Positions 25,001 to 33,920 of a DNA stretch of 64,000 bases are shown one piece after another. Both the position numbers and the translations under genes were made by a program. The notes under the pieces are model-generated. The model was not told the DNA's origin. It was given only the letters and a program-made list of their open reading frames with translations, and searched no databases. Within the stretch, counting starts at the first letter, position 1, and every line of letters begins with the position of its first letter. This DNA is from Sphagnum magellanicum (taxonomy: Eukaryota; Streptophyta; Sphagnopsida; Sphagnales; Sphagnaceae), in assembly GCA_021904315.1 (NCBI GenBank), contig CM038922.1:9151347-9215346 (forward strand), read 5' to 3'.

Positions 25001-26562
25001 AACAACGCTCTCTTGATTTCAAGCCATTGGGGATTGCAAGTGAATGTAATAAACGCATCCGGGCAGCCGGCCCATCTACAAATTGCCATGGCATCTTGAT
25101 AATTCTGAACCATGTGACGTGGACCTACTATGAAAGAAGATGGCAGAATGATCCTCTGTCCAATGGCAGCAGCGCTAGTGTCACCTATAGCGATGGCGTC
25201 TTGAAGGCCTTGATAAAGATCCGCGCGAAGTTTTTTTTTATTCAGGCGCAGATACTTCAAGCGATTTTGTTCGATAGCCGCATAGGCATCCACAATGTAT
25301 TGTTGCCACAATCGGTCACCCTGAAGCAACGTAATGCCGTCAGTGTCTCGATGTTGAAGTCGATAACCATAAAATTCCGCCATTGTCACATTGCAATGCT
25401 TTCTTTAAAGCTCAGATTCTCTCGCATGGTCTTCATCCAAATCTACATCAGCAACAACAACATTAACCAGAATATTCAGATGCCATCCATCCTCACCGTA
25501 AGGAAATAACAATGGATAATGTGGAGCCATGTATCCGACATGTAGTTCAGAAATGCGTTGAAACGGGCCAGCTTGCTGAGCAAGGACGACGTCACGTCTG
25601 TCTACAGCCTCAGAACCATCTCCTACCATCAATGCAACAACTTCATCGGCCGTCGGCACATTGTATTGGCGGGCATCCTTTGTTCGAAAGGCAATGAGAC
25701 GCAATTTCAGATCCAGGGGAACACCTTCTGTTGCCATCATATCCCTTGCCATTTTGAACACTTCGACATAGGGATTGATATTGTACATCATGGTCAACAA
25801 TCGATCCAACGTCGTTGGATCAAGCAAGGGCATAATAGCATGCCGGTTTTCACGTTCATGTTTCGTATCATGAATGTATAACTGTGCAAACTGTGGCCGT
25901 TGTCCTTCGGTAGGACATAGGGATCCAATTTTGTGATAAAGTTCACTTTGAATGTGAAAGGAGTACGGTCCAAGGCTTCCTGTTACCGAGTCATCAAATT
26001 TGGCACCGAAGGAAATGAATGCCAACACCGAATTGTACATGCGAATTTCATCTCAAAATTTGACAGCATTACTCTCTTTGCTGGTTAAAAAAACTTCCAG
26101 CTCTTACAGTGTTGCAGGAAGATTTGGCAACAGAACTTTGCCATTTTCGCAACACATAGAAAATTGTGGGTTATTGTTCGTTGAGTTTGCCAATCGTTCT
26201 TTGATCCACATTTTTGCGCTGCAGAATCCACATATTGTGTCCATTTTTCCACAATCCCATCGTCCTGGGGCTGACACATCTGCGTCTGCAAATAATTGTA
26301 ATGCATCATTGCGAAGAAAAGGATGTTCACGTTGCTTAACACGCCATTCTCTTTGTAGGCGATTGCGACGTTCATGTGCAAATTCTGACGTGCCTTGAAC
26401 TGACGCATCTCCATCTCTAAACAATTGTAATGCGTCATTACGAAAAAAAGGTTGTTCACATTACTTAGCACGTCGTTCTCTCTGTAGGCGATTGCGATGT
26501 TCATGTGCAGATTCTGACGTGCCTTGCGCTGACACATTTTTGTCTCTAAATAATTCGAGCAT
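22005..26562 (-). pseudogene. Helitron RepHel (rolling-circle Rep plus PIF1-type helicase), decayed
   Basis: Runs from ATG at 26562 to the stop at 22005, about 1,500 codons. In order: a short N-terminal module duplicated at 120-bp offset; a Cys-rich zinc-finger-like part (CGKMDTICGFCSAKMW ... CCENGK); the Helitron-like N domain; the Rep domain with HUH motif GLSHAHLLIFF near 24840 and the two-Tyr motif KYLFKYVYKG near 24420; and a PIF1 helicase with Walker A YGSGGIGKTF near 23360, Walker [19 protein letters not shown] and C-terminal YVAISRVT. One frame holds from 26562 to about 22500. It is interrupted by stops near 26463, 26104, 26056, 25405, 24382, 23791, 23059, 22873 and 22648. A single frameshift near 22495 and a further stop at 22206 follow. 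Codons such as SGR-TAG-LCDMF and RDLM-TAG-LDDA look like former CAG. Confidence 0.93.
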
Positions 26563-27196
26563 CTTGGGGCGGGGGGTTTCTCCTACACTCTTCGAGGAAG
26601 GTCAAGGTTACACAGAAATTAATTTGTAAATCCCCATCAAATCCAGATGATTTAAGATTAATGGAAAGTTCGCAAAGCTCTCAATGATCTAGAGCTAAAC
26701 TAAAAGTTTTTTTATTTTTTATTTTCATGTGTTTTTTGTTTTTATTATTCTTTTGTATAATAAAAATAAAGTGTTTGTTTTTCATTTTTGTATTTTTTAT
26801 TATTTCGATGCAAGTTTGAAGTTTGGAGAAAGAAGATACACCTCATTCTTTTTCAAGTAGGCTTTTTCTTCATTATTATTTTTTTTTAAATTTTTAATTC
26901 CTACTTTTTTTGGGGTTTCTTCTTTTTTGTAATTTTTTTGTCTCTTAAAATTTTCCTGTATTTCTCTTTCCTTGTTTCAATTGTTTCCATTCTTTGTTTC
27001 TATTTTTTATGTTTTTACTTTTTTTTTTGTTTATGTTTGTTTCAGGTTTTATTTAATAGGAAACAAAACTGCTTTGACGACAGTATAGTCTGATGGGCAT
27101 TTAGTTGAACAAAGAGAATCCAATCTTTGAGTGCATGGAAAGAAATGGTACGAAATAGAATTACAATGCATAATGTATAGAGTCTCTGCGACATAC
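26563..27196. other. T-rich low-complexity stretch in the Helitron
   Basis: About 26700-27050 is dominated by TTTTT/ATTTT words on the plus strand. No gene is seen between the RepHel start and the captured KH exon. Confidence 0.5.
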
Positions 27197-27268
27197 CTGA
27201 ATGCGGACCCCATAACGACTTTGAAGACTCTTAATTGTCTCACCTCCCCTACCAAAGATCAACCCAAC
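27197..27268 (-). pseudogene. captured exon of a KH-domain RNA-binding protein gene
   Basis: On the minus strand, TTTTCCCAG (acceptor), then 72 nt coding VGLIFGRGGETIKSLQSRYG and four further residues, then GTATGT (donor), phase 0 on both sides. The GRGGETIKSLQ string is the GxxG loop region of a KH domain (usual form IGKGGETIK), as in plant FUBP/Nova-like proteins. It lies inside the Helitron, in the same orientation as RepHel, and the rest of the domain was not found. This fits Helitron gene capture. Confidence 0.75.
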
Positions 27269-27321
27269 CTGGGAAAACCAAATGAAATGCTCAGTTTCAA
27301 ATCTGTGGAGTCCACAACTTC

Positions 27322-27600
27322 AACACCTTGCAAACTGGACGCCTTGTGGGAAAAAAAGACAACAACAAAAACAAATTTCCATTTTCTTCACCTATCGGTA
27401 TACGAATCGGAAAGTTGAGGCAGCCTCGCTCTATTCTTGCCGAAAACCGGGTACCATTACGTTAGTCACAACCCGTATGGTTCCGTCCACGTATGCACTC
27501 CATCGGGCACACAACTTGGCTCCCTCCCTCCTTCCCTCGCTCTCGTGTGTCTGTTTCATTCTCTTTCTTTCCCGCCTCTTACTGTGTGCAAGCATCCAAT
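27322..27600. repeat. 279-bp direct repeat, first copy
   Basis: AACACCTTGCAAACTGGACG to GTGTGCAAGCATCCAAT. The copy at 28525-28803 has equal length, the same orientation and about 92-94 percent identity at an offset of 1,203 bp. It contains a CT-rich stretch and several CpGs and could be a captured promoter/leader. The ends are not TG...CA. Confidence 0.8.
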
Positions 27601-27764
27601 TGCTGTCTACCTACAGAAAAAAAAATTCCTATAATCTAGCATATTGCCTATCCTCTCGAAGTCTTTTGGAAAATTCATTTATGCATTCCCGACTCCGGGG
27701 TTTTCTCTAAATAAATATAACATGCTTTACAGTCCTGCTAACTGTCTAATTCATCATGTTGTAG

Positions 27765-28027
27765 GCACATTCATGTTGCAGCATAGAATGCATCCTACAA
27801 AGTCAAACATCTTTGCACATTCTAAAACCCAGAAACTTCTTGAGAGAAATCCCTCACTATGGATAAAATATACAGACTTTCAAACATGTCTCCACTTTAA
27901 CGTTACAGTGCCATTTTGCAGTTCACTATTGCAGATGCTCTTAAAACATGTTCACCGAGGTTCACTATATGACCCTACAAAAATATTTCTTATGGGTGGG
28001 GACTGCAAGTATGTGAGAGACCTCTAA
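27765..28027 (+). other. ORF of unknown meaning, possible captured exon
   Basis: After a possible acceptor (GTTGTAG) the frame reads GTFMLQHRMHPTKSNIFAHS and stays open to 28027 (FLMGGDCKYVRDL). The composition is protein-like, but the end overlaps the possible MITE at about 27935-28270. No family recognised. Confidence 0.2.
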
Positions 28028-28524
28028 TAGCAACTCACTTGGACCAATCGAACTATCTAGTTAATCAGAAACAGGGAGAAGGTAATAAATACAATTTGAC
28101 TGTGTTTACTGGACTTTTCCAAGTCTCCTTGAGGGCTCTGAAAGCTATTTGTTTTTTCAGTGTCCCAGCATTCTTCCAGTGTATTCATTGGCTTTGACTG
28201 ATGAACCTCATTGAAGATTTCCTTTGTAGGGTCACATACTGAGTGTTGGTGGAGATGCTCTTAGAGCCCTTGAAGCAGGTAAGCAAGCCAAACTTTTAGA
28301 AAATATTTTATACAATAAGTAATGGCTAGTGGTAACAACCTTTTTGCCAAGAATTTGAGAACGATAGAGATATACCGGAACCGGGTTTTTGATTTTTTTG
28401 AGAACGATGGTTGTGAATCCTATGAACCCCTTGAAAATTGCCAGGGATTTGTTCCTGATTCTAATAACTGCCCAACACTTGTCTGAACATAGTTACCAAC
28501 TTGTTTAGATGGAAACTTTGGGGA

Positions 28525-28803
28525 AACACCTTGCAAATTGGACGCCTTGTGGGAAAAAAAGACAACAACAAAAACAAATTTCCATTTTCTTCACCTATCG
28601 GTATACGAATCAGAAAGCTGCGGCAACCTCGCTCTATTCTTGTCGAAAACCGGGTACCATTATGTCAGTCACAACCCGTATGGTTCCGTCCACGTATGCA
28701 CTCCACCGGGCAAGCAACCTGGCTCCCTCCCTCCTTCCCTCGCTCCCGTGTGTTTGTCTCGTTCTCTTTCTCTCCCGCCTCTTGCTGTGTGCAAACATCC
28801 AAT
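28525..28803. repeat. 279-bp direct repeat, second copy
   Basis: Partner of 27322-27600. Homology begins and ends abruptly on both sides (AACACC ... ATCCAAT). Confidence 0.8.
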
Positions 28804-28884
28804 GTGGTTATGTTGAATAATATTACTATGCCCCACATTCATTGTTCCTTTACACTTCTGGTCCTCCTGATGAAGCCTGCTATT

Positions 28885-29349
28885 GAATTCGACACCACTT
28901 AGTGATCACTCAAGAGCGGATCACAGCAATAGTAAGTAAGTGAATAGAAAGGAGACTGTCCATTCGGCTCTTTGGATACAAGCAGTAGTGATGGAGCAAG
29001 AGGGGATCACAACAATAGTAATGCAACTTTTTTGTAGTGATTTCGATACCATTTAGTGATCGCTCAAAACTCACGGTCATCACTGTGTGTGAGCACACAC
29101 ACAGGCATCGAATTCAAGCCATGTGCAAGTTCAGCAGCTTCAGCATTGTCTGTCCGGCTCTTTGGATGCAAGCAGTAGTGATGGAGCAAGAGGGGATCAC
29201 AGCAATAGTAGTGTAACTTTTCTGTAGTGATTTCGACACCACTTAGTGATCGCTCAAAACTCACGATCATCATTGTGTGTGAGCACACACGCATGCATCG
29301 AATTCAAGCCATGTGCAAGTTCAGCAACTTCAGCACTATCCGTCCGGCT
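28885..29349. repeat. 190-bp tandem repeat near the Helitron 5' end
   Basis: GTCCGGCTCTTTGGATGCAA recurs at 28960 and 29151, and GTCCGGCTT at 29342, a 190-bp period. Each unit includes CGACACCACTTAGTGATCGC and GTGTGTGAGCACACACG (near-palindromic). About 2.4 units, with GTCCGG words also found at other Helitron ends here. Confidence 0.8.
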
Positions 29350-29388
29350 TCATGGGCGGCTTCATCGTTCCTTTATTGTAAGTAATGA

Positions 29389-30297
29389 TCTTATACATTA
29401 ATTCGCTTGTCTGTCTGTGACACAACAATTCTATGGCAAAATTGCATTTTCTATGGTAGAATCGGCAAGTAGCGGAGAGACACACGCCAACAGAACCGGC
29501 CATTTTCTATGGCAGAACCCGCAGGTGGCAGAGAGACACACCATCGATCACATCGTCACCTCAATCCAGGTTCTTCGAAGCCAAATATTGGGGTTTCAAG
29601 TCCAGGTCCAGGTCCAGGTCTCGATCCATGTGCAGCTTGAGGTTCCCAAACTAGGTCTCAATCCAGGTTCTTTGAATCCAACGATTGGGGTTTGAAGTCC
29701 AAATCCAATTCCAGGTCCAGGTTTCGATCCACTTGCAGCTTGAGGTTTGGGGTTTCAAGTTCAGCTCCAGGTCCAGGTCTCGATCCACGTGCAGCTTGAG
29801 GTTCCCAAACCAAGTTTCAATCCAAGTTCTTCGAATCCAATGATTGGGGTTTGAAGTCCAGATCCAACTCCAGGTCCACGTCTCGATCCACGTGCAGCTT
29901 GAGGTTCCCAAACTAGGTCTCAATCCAGGTTCTTCGAATCCAACGATTGGGGTTTGAAGTCTAGATCCAATTTTGGGTAAGAGTCAAAACTATGGATTTC
30001 TCCATTTCTGAAATGGATTTGTCTATTTGTGCACCCAAAAATAATCATATTAATTGTATTATTATTTATTTTAAAGGTACCCATTCTTCAACCATATGGT
30101 AATAATAGCACCAGTGGGTTTTTTTTTTTGCGAATTGTTTGTGTTTGTAGCCAAAATGGCCATCATCTGTAGGAAGATGTGGAAAAAGTGGGCAATTATC
30201 TGAAGGAAGATTTAGCCAAACCTGGCTAGAAATCCAAACATGAAAGCACAAAGCGTTGGGGGTGGCTGGAGTGGCATAGCCACGGGTTACACACTAG
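29389..30297 (+). mobile_element. nested nonautonomous Helitron, 909 bp
   Basis: Starts A|TCTTATACATTAATTCG (29389) and ends with hairpin GTGGC-ATA-GCCAC (30271-30283), then GGGTTACACACTAG|T (30297). Its 5' end matches the type TCTTATATATTAAAAC of the element at 54813. It sits only nine bases inside the 5' end of the larger Helitron, in the opposite orientation. Removing it restores TGA|TATATATAA at the outer 5' terminus. It carries tandem repeats and part of a foldback element and has no gene. Confidence 0.8.
29560..29965. repeat. tandem repeat inside nested Helitron, GGTCCAGGTC-rich
   Basis: Units contain GTGCAGCTTGAGGTTCCCAA, then GGTCTCAATCCAGGTTCT, then ATTGGGGTTTGAAGTCCA. Repeats occur at about 29635, 29790 and 29900 with unequal spacing (about 110-150 bp). 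The Trp-rich minus frames over it are repeat artefacts. Confidence 0.75.
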
Positions 30298-30306
30298 TAT
30301 ATATAA

Positions 30307-30893
30307 TGCGCAGAGACAGAATCGGTCATACTTTTCCAACTATGGACGTATGAAAAGAAGCAGATTGAAATGGATCGTCCAAAAGTACAGAAAGCGGCTA
30401 ACACTTACTTCTGGTGTATGCGCAGAGACAGAATCGGTAATACTTTTCGAACTATGGACGGATGAAAAGAAGTAGATTGAAATGGATCGTCCAAAAGTAC
30501 AGAAAGCGGCTAACACTTACTTCTGGTGTATGCGCAGAGACAGAATCGGTAATACTTTTCGAACTATGGACGGATGAAAAGAAGTAGATTGAAATGGATC
30601 GTCCAAAAGTACAGAAAGCGGCTAACACTTACTTCTGGTGTATGCGCAGAGACAGAATCGGTAATACTTTTCGAACTATGGACGGATGAAAATAAGTGGA
30701 TTGAAATGGATCGTCCAAAAGTACAGAAAGCGGCTAACACTTACTTCTGGTGTATGCGCAGAGACAGAATCGGTAAAACTTTTCCAACTATGGACGGATG
30801 AAAAGAAGTGGATTGAAATGGATCATCCTAAAGTACAAAAGCGGCTAACACGTATGGTGTGTGCGCAGAGACAGAATCGGTAAAACTTTTCCA
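30307..30893. repeat. 112-bp tandem repeat array, left border of copy 2
   Basis: ATGGACG phrases at 30342, 30454, 30566, 30678 and 30790 give an exact 112-bp period. The last unit is shortened near AACACGTATGGTGTG, as in copy 1. With the broken unit at 20160-20241, the array between the copies had about six units before the Helitron arrived, against two at the left of copy 1. Confidence 0.95.
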
Positions 30894-31226
30894 GGGAAAC
30901 AGTTCCGCTGCTTCTCATCCATCATTCATTGGTTAGCCAGCGACAGTGAAGTCGGCACGCTTTCATCGTTCGATTCTCATCCATGTAAGGAAACAAAATG
31001 TCAAGAGTTTTTGGTCAAGGAAGCCTGGCTTCATCTGAGAAAGGTCCACTGGAACCAACCAATTCGTCTTGCCTCCGCAGCCTTTTTTTTTGGTTACTGC
31101 CAAAAAGCGAAATTCAAAATTAAAAAATTAAGTGAATTAATCGCCAGAAGGGAGGGGGCCCAAAAACAAAAAAATTCGCCAAATTTCTGCACTGGGTTTC
31201 CAGTTTGTATTCAAAAACGTATAATT

Positions 31227-31600
31227 GAAGGATGATTAAAGATTTGTACTTCAAATTTGGTTTATATGGCCAGATTTGGCTAAATCTTCCTAGGGATGGT
31301 TGTCACTTTTTCTACTTCTTCCTATGGAAATTGCCACTTTAGCTACAAACTAAAATTCCTGGAAAAAAAAAAACTATTACAAACAAAATTACAATTTTTT
31401 TCTTTTTAAGGAATTTTGAAAAAAAAAATTCTATTACGAACAAATTACACTATTCCTTTTAGGAATTTTAGTTTGTAGCCAAAGTGGCAGTCGTCCACAG
31501 GAACTTGCAAGATGAAGGAAAAGTGAAAAGATCCTAGGAAGATTTAGCCAAATCTGGCTATAAACCAGAAATAAAGTACAAATCTGCAATCATTCTTCCA
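31227..31600. mobile_element. foldback element, copy 2
   Basis: Same inverted arms as 4659-5030 (AGCCAGATTTGGCTAAATCT and its reverse complement), with only point changes and A-run length differences. Confidence 0.75.
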
Positions 31601-33320
31601 TATTTTTCGCTTACATAATGAAAACTAAACATATGAATGTGGTGGTTTTTTTTCTTTCAAATTATGGCGACTGAAAACCTCCAAAATCACTTCTTTTTCG
31701 AATCTTTAATTTTTAATTTCTCTTTTTTGCGAAATACCGCCAGAAAAGAAAACAAAAAGGGAAGGTTTGCTGCCGCTTCCGTGACGTTTGTGCGCAAGTG
31801 ACTAGGTATTCCGACAAATGCACAGCAGCAAAGTTTCCCCTCTCTCGAGGATCGCGCGGATGTCTCTGGAGCCGTTGCTGTCGCAGTAGAGCTTGCCATT
31901 GCTCAACCAGCAGAGCTTGCGAAGAACCATCTCAAGTAGCTGCAGTTGTTGGAGAGGAGGAACAAGCTTTCTCTGAGTTTTTGCCAGTGGGGGGGTTTTT
32001 GCAGTGCTTTCCAGAGCTTGTAGCTTCCTCTCCCGGCTGGAGCGGAACTCGCATTTGGTTGCCGTTGTACTGTAATACATCAACAACAAGAGGTCTGGTC
32101 TGCTTAACACAGAAAGAAAGATTTTTTTTTTGCCTCTTTCTGTGTTTTTCTCTGCCTTCGGAATTTGGCAAGTCAAGAGTTATTTCAAAAGGCTTCCTAC
32201 TCATGAGTTGGGGGAGGGTGCCCTTTTCGAAGCGCACCTTTGTGCTCAAATGATCATCATCATGTTCTTAGGGCTCTTCGTGTTGTTGTGTTTCTCTTTC
32301 TCTTCCTTTCTACCCTTCTTTTTTCTGTGTTCCAATTTCTTTGGTCATCTCCTTCATTGACCCAGCCAACCAGTATCATGGCTATGTTCTCCTCTTACTG
32401 CTGCTCTTTGGTCATGTGACACAAACTCTGGCCACTACAATACACTGTTGTTGCTGCTGAATGTACTCTCCCTATGTAGGCCCCTGTAATATGTATTATG
32501 CCTTCCTCAGCTTGGATGCTTTCTTTTAACAGGGACAACCAAAAAGGAAATGAAGTTTACCCTCACGAGCTTTGTTGCAGCTTGAATGAGGATCGGTACT
32601 GTTTTTGTGAGTTTTGTCTTTTGATGAGTGGTAGCCAACTTCATGGCCTAATCTTTCCCTTGCTTCCAGAGGTGCAACAGAAACTCAGGATGCAGCTTTT
32701 GCACAATGGTTGGCCTGAAATTTTGGGTTGATTATTGTTTACTTATCTACACATACCATCGGGAGCTGATGGATGAAGTCAGTGGGCAGTCATAGCAGCT
32801 CGTCCCTGCTGTTCATGATAAAGCCGATGTTGTGTTGATTGTGCGTTGATGGTGTGCTGATGGTGTGGTACTTTGTGAGTGACTCGCATAAGGTTATGAC
32901 TGCAACCATTGTCATGTTACCATCTACAGTTTTTTTGTTGCGGAGATGTCTCTGCAACTTCATAGATAGGTTGCTGTTAAAGGTGACTGATGATGCCTGT
33001 GATTGCTGCTGCTGTTCATGCCACTCCTCATTTCTCTCTGTGGTTTCCAAGGTTGTGTCTCCTCGTTTTACTGCTCACTCATTTGTTGTAAGAATACAAA
33101 CATGGTTGAGTGTGGAGTGTGAAATTCAGATTGACAAAATTCAAGTGGGAAGATAATTTTATGAGAACTTCGTCTCTCTGATGTCATTGTCAGATTTGCA
33201 TTTTACACCTATATGTTATAGGATGGGAACCCAAGTGGAAATTTTCAGAATGTGTACCCAATCATCTGGTCTTCTCCACTCTACCACCCTGTACCAACTG
33301 TGTAATTTGGATACAACATT
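31601..33320. other. conserved block of copy 2, counterpart of 5031-6739
   Basis: About 99 percent identical to copy 1 over 32000-33300. Short indels near 31803 and 31990 shift the minus-strand frame relative to copy 1. It borders cassette B instead of cassette A. Confidence 0.5.
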
Positions 33321-33337
33321 ATCTATCTAAATGATCT

Positions 33338-33529
33338 GTGAGAAGAAATCGCTGCCAAAGTTTCCCAATGAGCCCATTCTGGCCTTACTACAAACTGCAG
33401 GAACGTCAACTATATGAAACCCAATACCTCAAGCTTCGCTCCTGTCTGAAATTGCTCGATGCAAATGCAAGTTTTTCGGATTTCACAATAGAGCATGTCC
33501 AGAATTGGATTTCTGGGGCTAACCTGTAG
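33338..33529 (+). other. exon-like ORF of unknown family
   Basis: Open frame containing MSPFWPYYKLQERQLYETQY and ending HVQNWISGANL, with good protein-like composition and no low complexity. The 3' end runs into the hairpin at 33510. It could be an exon of a gene whose other parts were lost at the cassette border. Not recognised. Confidence 0.35.
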
Positions 33530-33584
33530 AGATCTTGTTACATGGAGTCCATTGAACAAGATCTCTACAGGTTGCCCCCAGAAA
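33510..33584. other. near-perfect 75-nt hairpin
   Basis: AACCTGTAGAGATCTTGTT (33521-33539) and its exact reverse complement (33555-33573) flank ATGGA-G-TCCAT. Pairing continues outward through TTTCTGGGG / CCCCAGAAA with few mismatches. It could be a small-RNA precursor fold or a cruciform made by inverted template switching. Confidence 0.8.
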
Positions 33585-33664
33585 GGAACAAGTTTCTGCT
33601 CAATGGAATAGATTTCTCCCACTCAGAACACATCCTGGAAACAGAATACGAAGAGTGGAAATAA
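33542..33664 (+). CDS. 40-aa ORF of unknown function
   Basis: MESIEQDLYRLPPERNKFLL then a Glu-rich end (ETEYEEWK) and TAA. It starts in the loop of the hairpin, and the right arm codes EQDLYRLPPE. The composition looks coding. It may be a last exon rather than a whole gene. Not recognised. Confidence 0.3.
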   Translation: MESIEQDLYRLPPERNKFLLNGIDFSHSEHILETEYEEWK

Positions 33665-33920
33665 AGAACAGAAGGGAGAAGAAGAGGAAGAAGAAGAAGA
33701 GTTTGGAACTTAAACAAGATAAGAACACCTAACTGAAGTGGCTCGTGGCAGGGACTAGGTATATCATGGATCTCTCTCTCTCTCTCTCTCTCTCAAAGCA
33801 AGCTTGTTTGTCAGAGAAATGGGGATGATGATGATGACAGTTTAGGGTTCGGTGGATTTCATAAGCATGGTCTTCAGTGTCCTTGCCCAGTGCAGGAATC
33901 TCGAGTAGTTTGGGGTTGTG

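Larger units (their letters stand above)
20242..30306 (-). mobile_element. composite Helitron of about 10 kb
   Basis: On the minus strand the 3' end reads GTGCATTATGCAC (palindromic hairpin, 20256-20268), then GAGGTTCACACTAG, ending at 20242. The 5' end at 30306 reads TTATATATATC, one base from the expected TC start. Flanking bases are A and T with no target duplication, as Helitrons require. Contents from its 5' side are a nested Helitron, a 190-bp tandem repeat, two 279-bp direct repeats, a captured KH exon, a T-rich stretch, the RepHel gene, C-rich minisatellites and an internal second copy of the 3' end (21135-21500). The coding part is decayed, so the element is not autonomous now. Confidence 0.85.

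Noticed and set aside
28228-28280. Plus-strand exon GHILSVGGDALRALEAG with a GTAAGC donor
   Set aside because: The same DNA words recur at 8983-9024 as the end of a possible MITE, in a different frame, so exon appearance is probably chance.
27322-28803. 279-bp direct repeats as LTRs of a small retroelement
   Set aside because: Ends are not TG...CA, no primer site or target duplication is seen, and the pair lies within Helitron sequence.
29651-29923. Trp/Thr-rich minus ORF
   Set aside because: It is a translation of tandem GGTCCAGGTC repeats.
30574-30883. ORFs through the 112-bp repeats (MKRSRLKWIVQKYRKR...)
   Set aside because: The 112-bp unit changes frame at each copy. Openness is a product of the repeat.
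4088-30893. 112-bp repeats as a CRISPR-like array
   Set aside because: Units are contiguous with no unique spacers, in a plant nuclear context.
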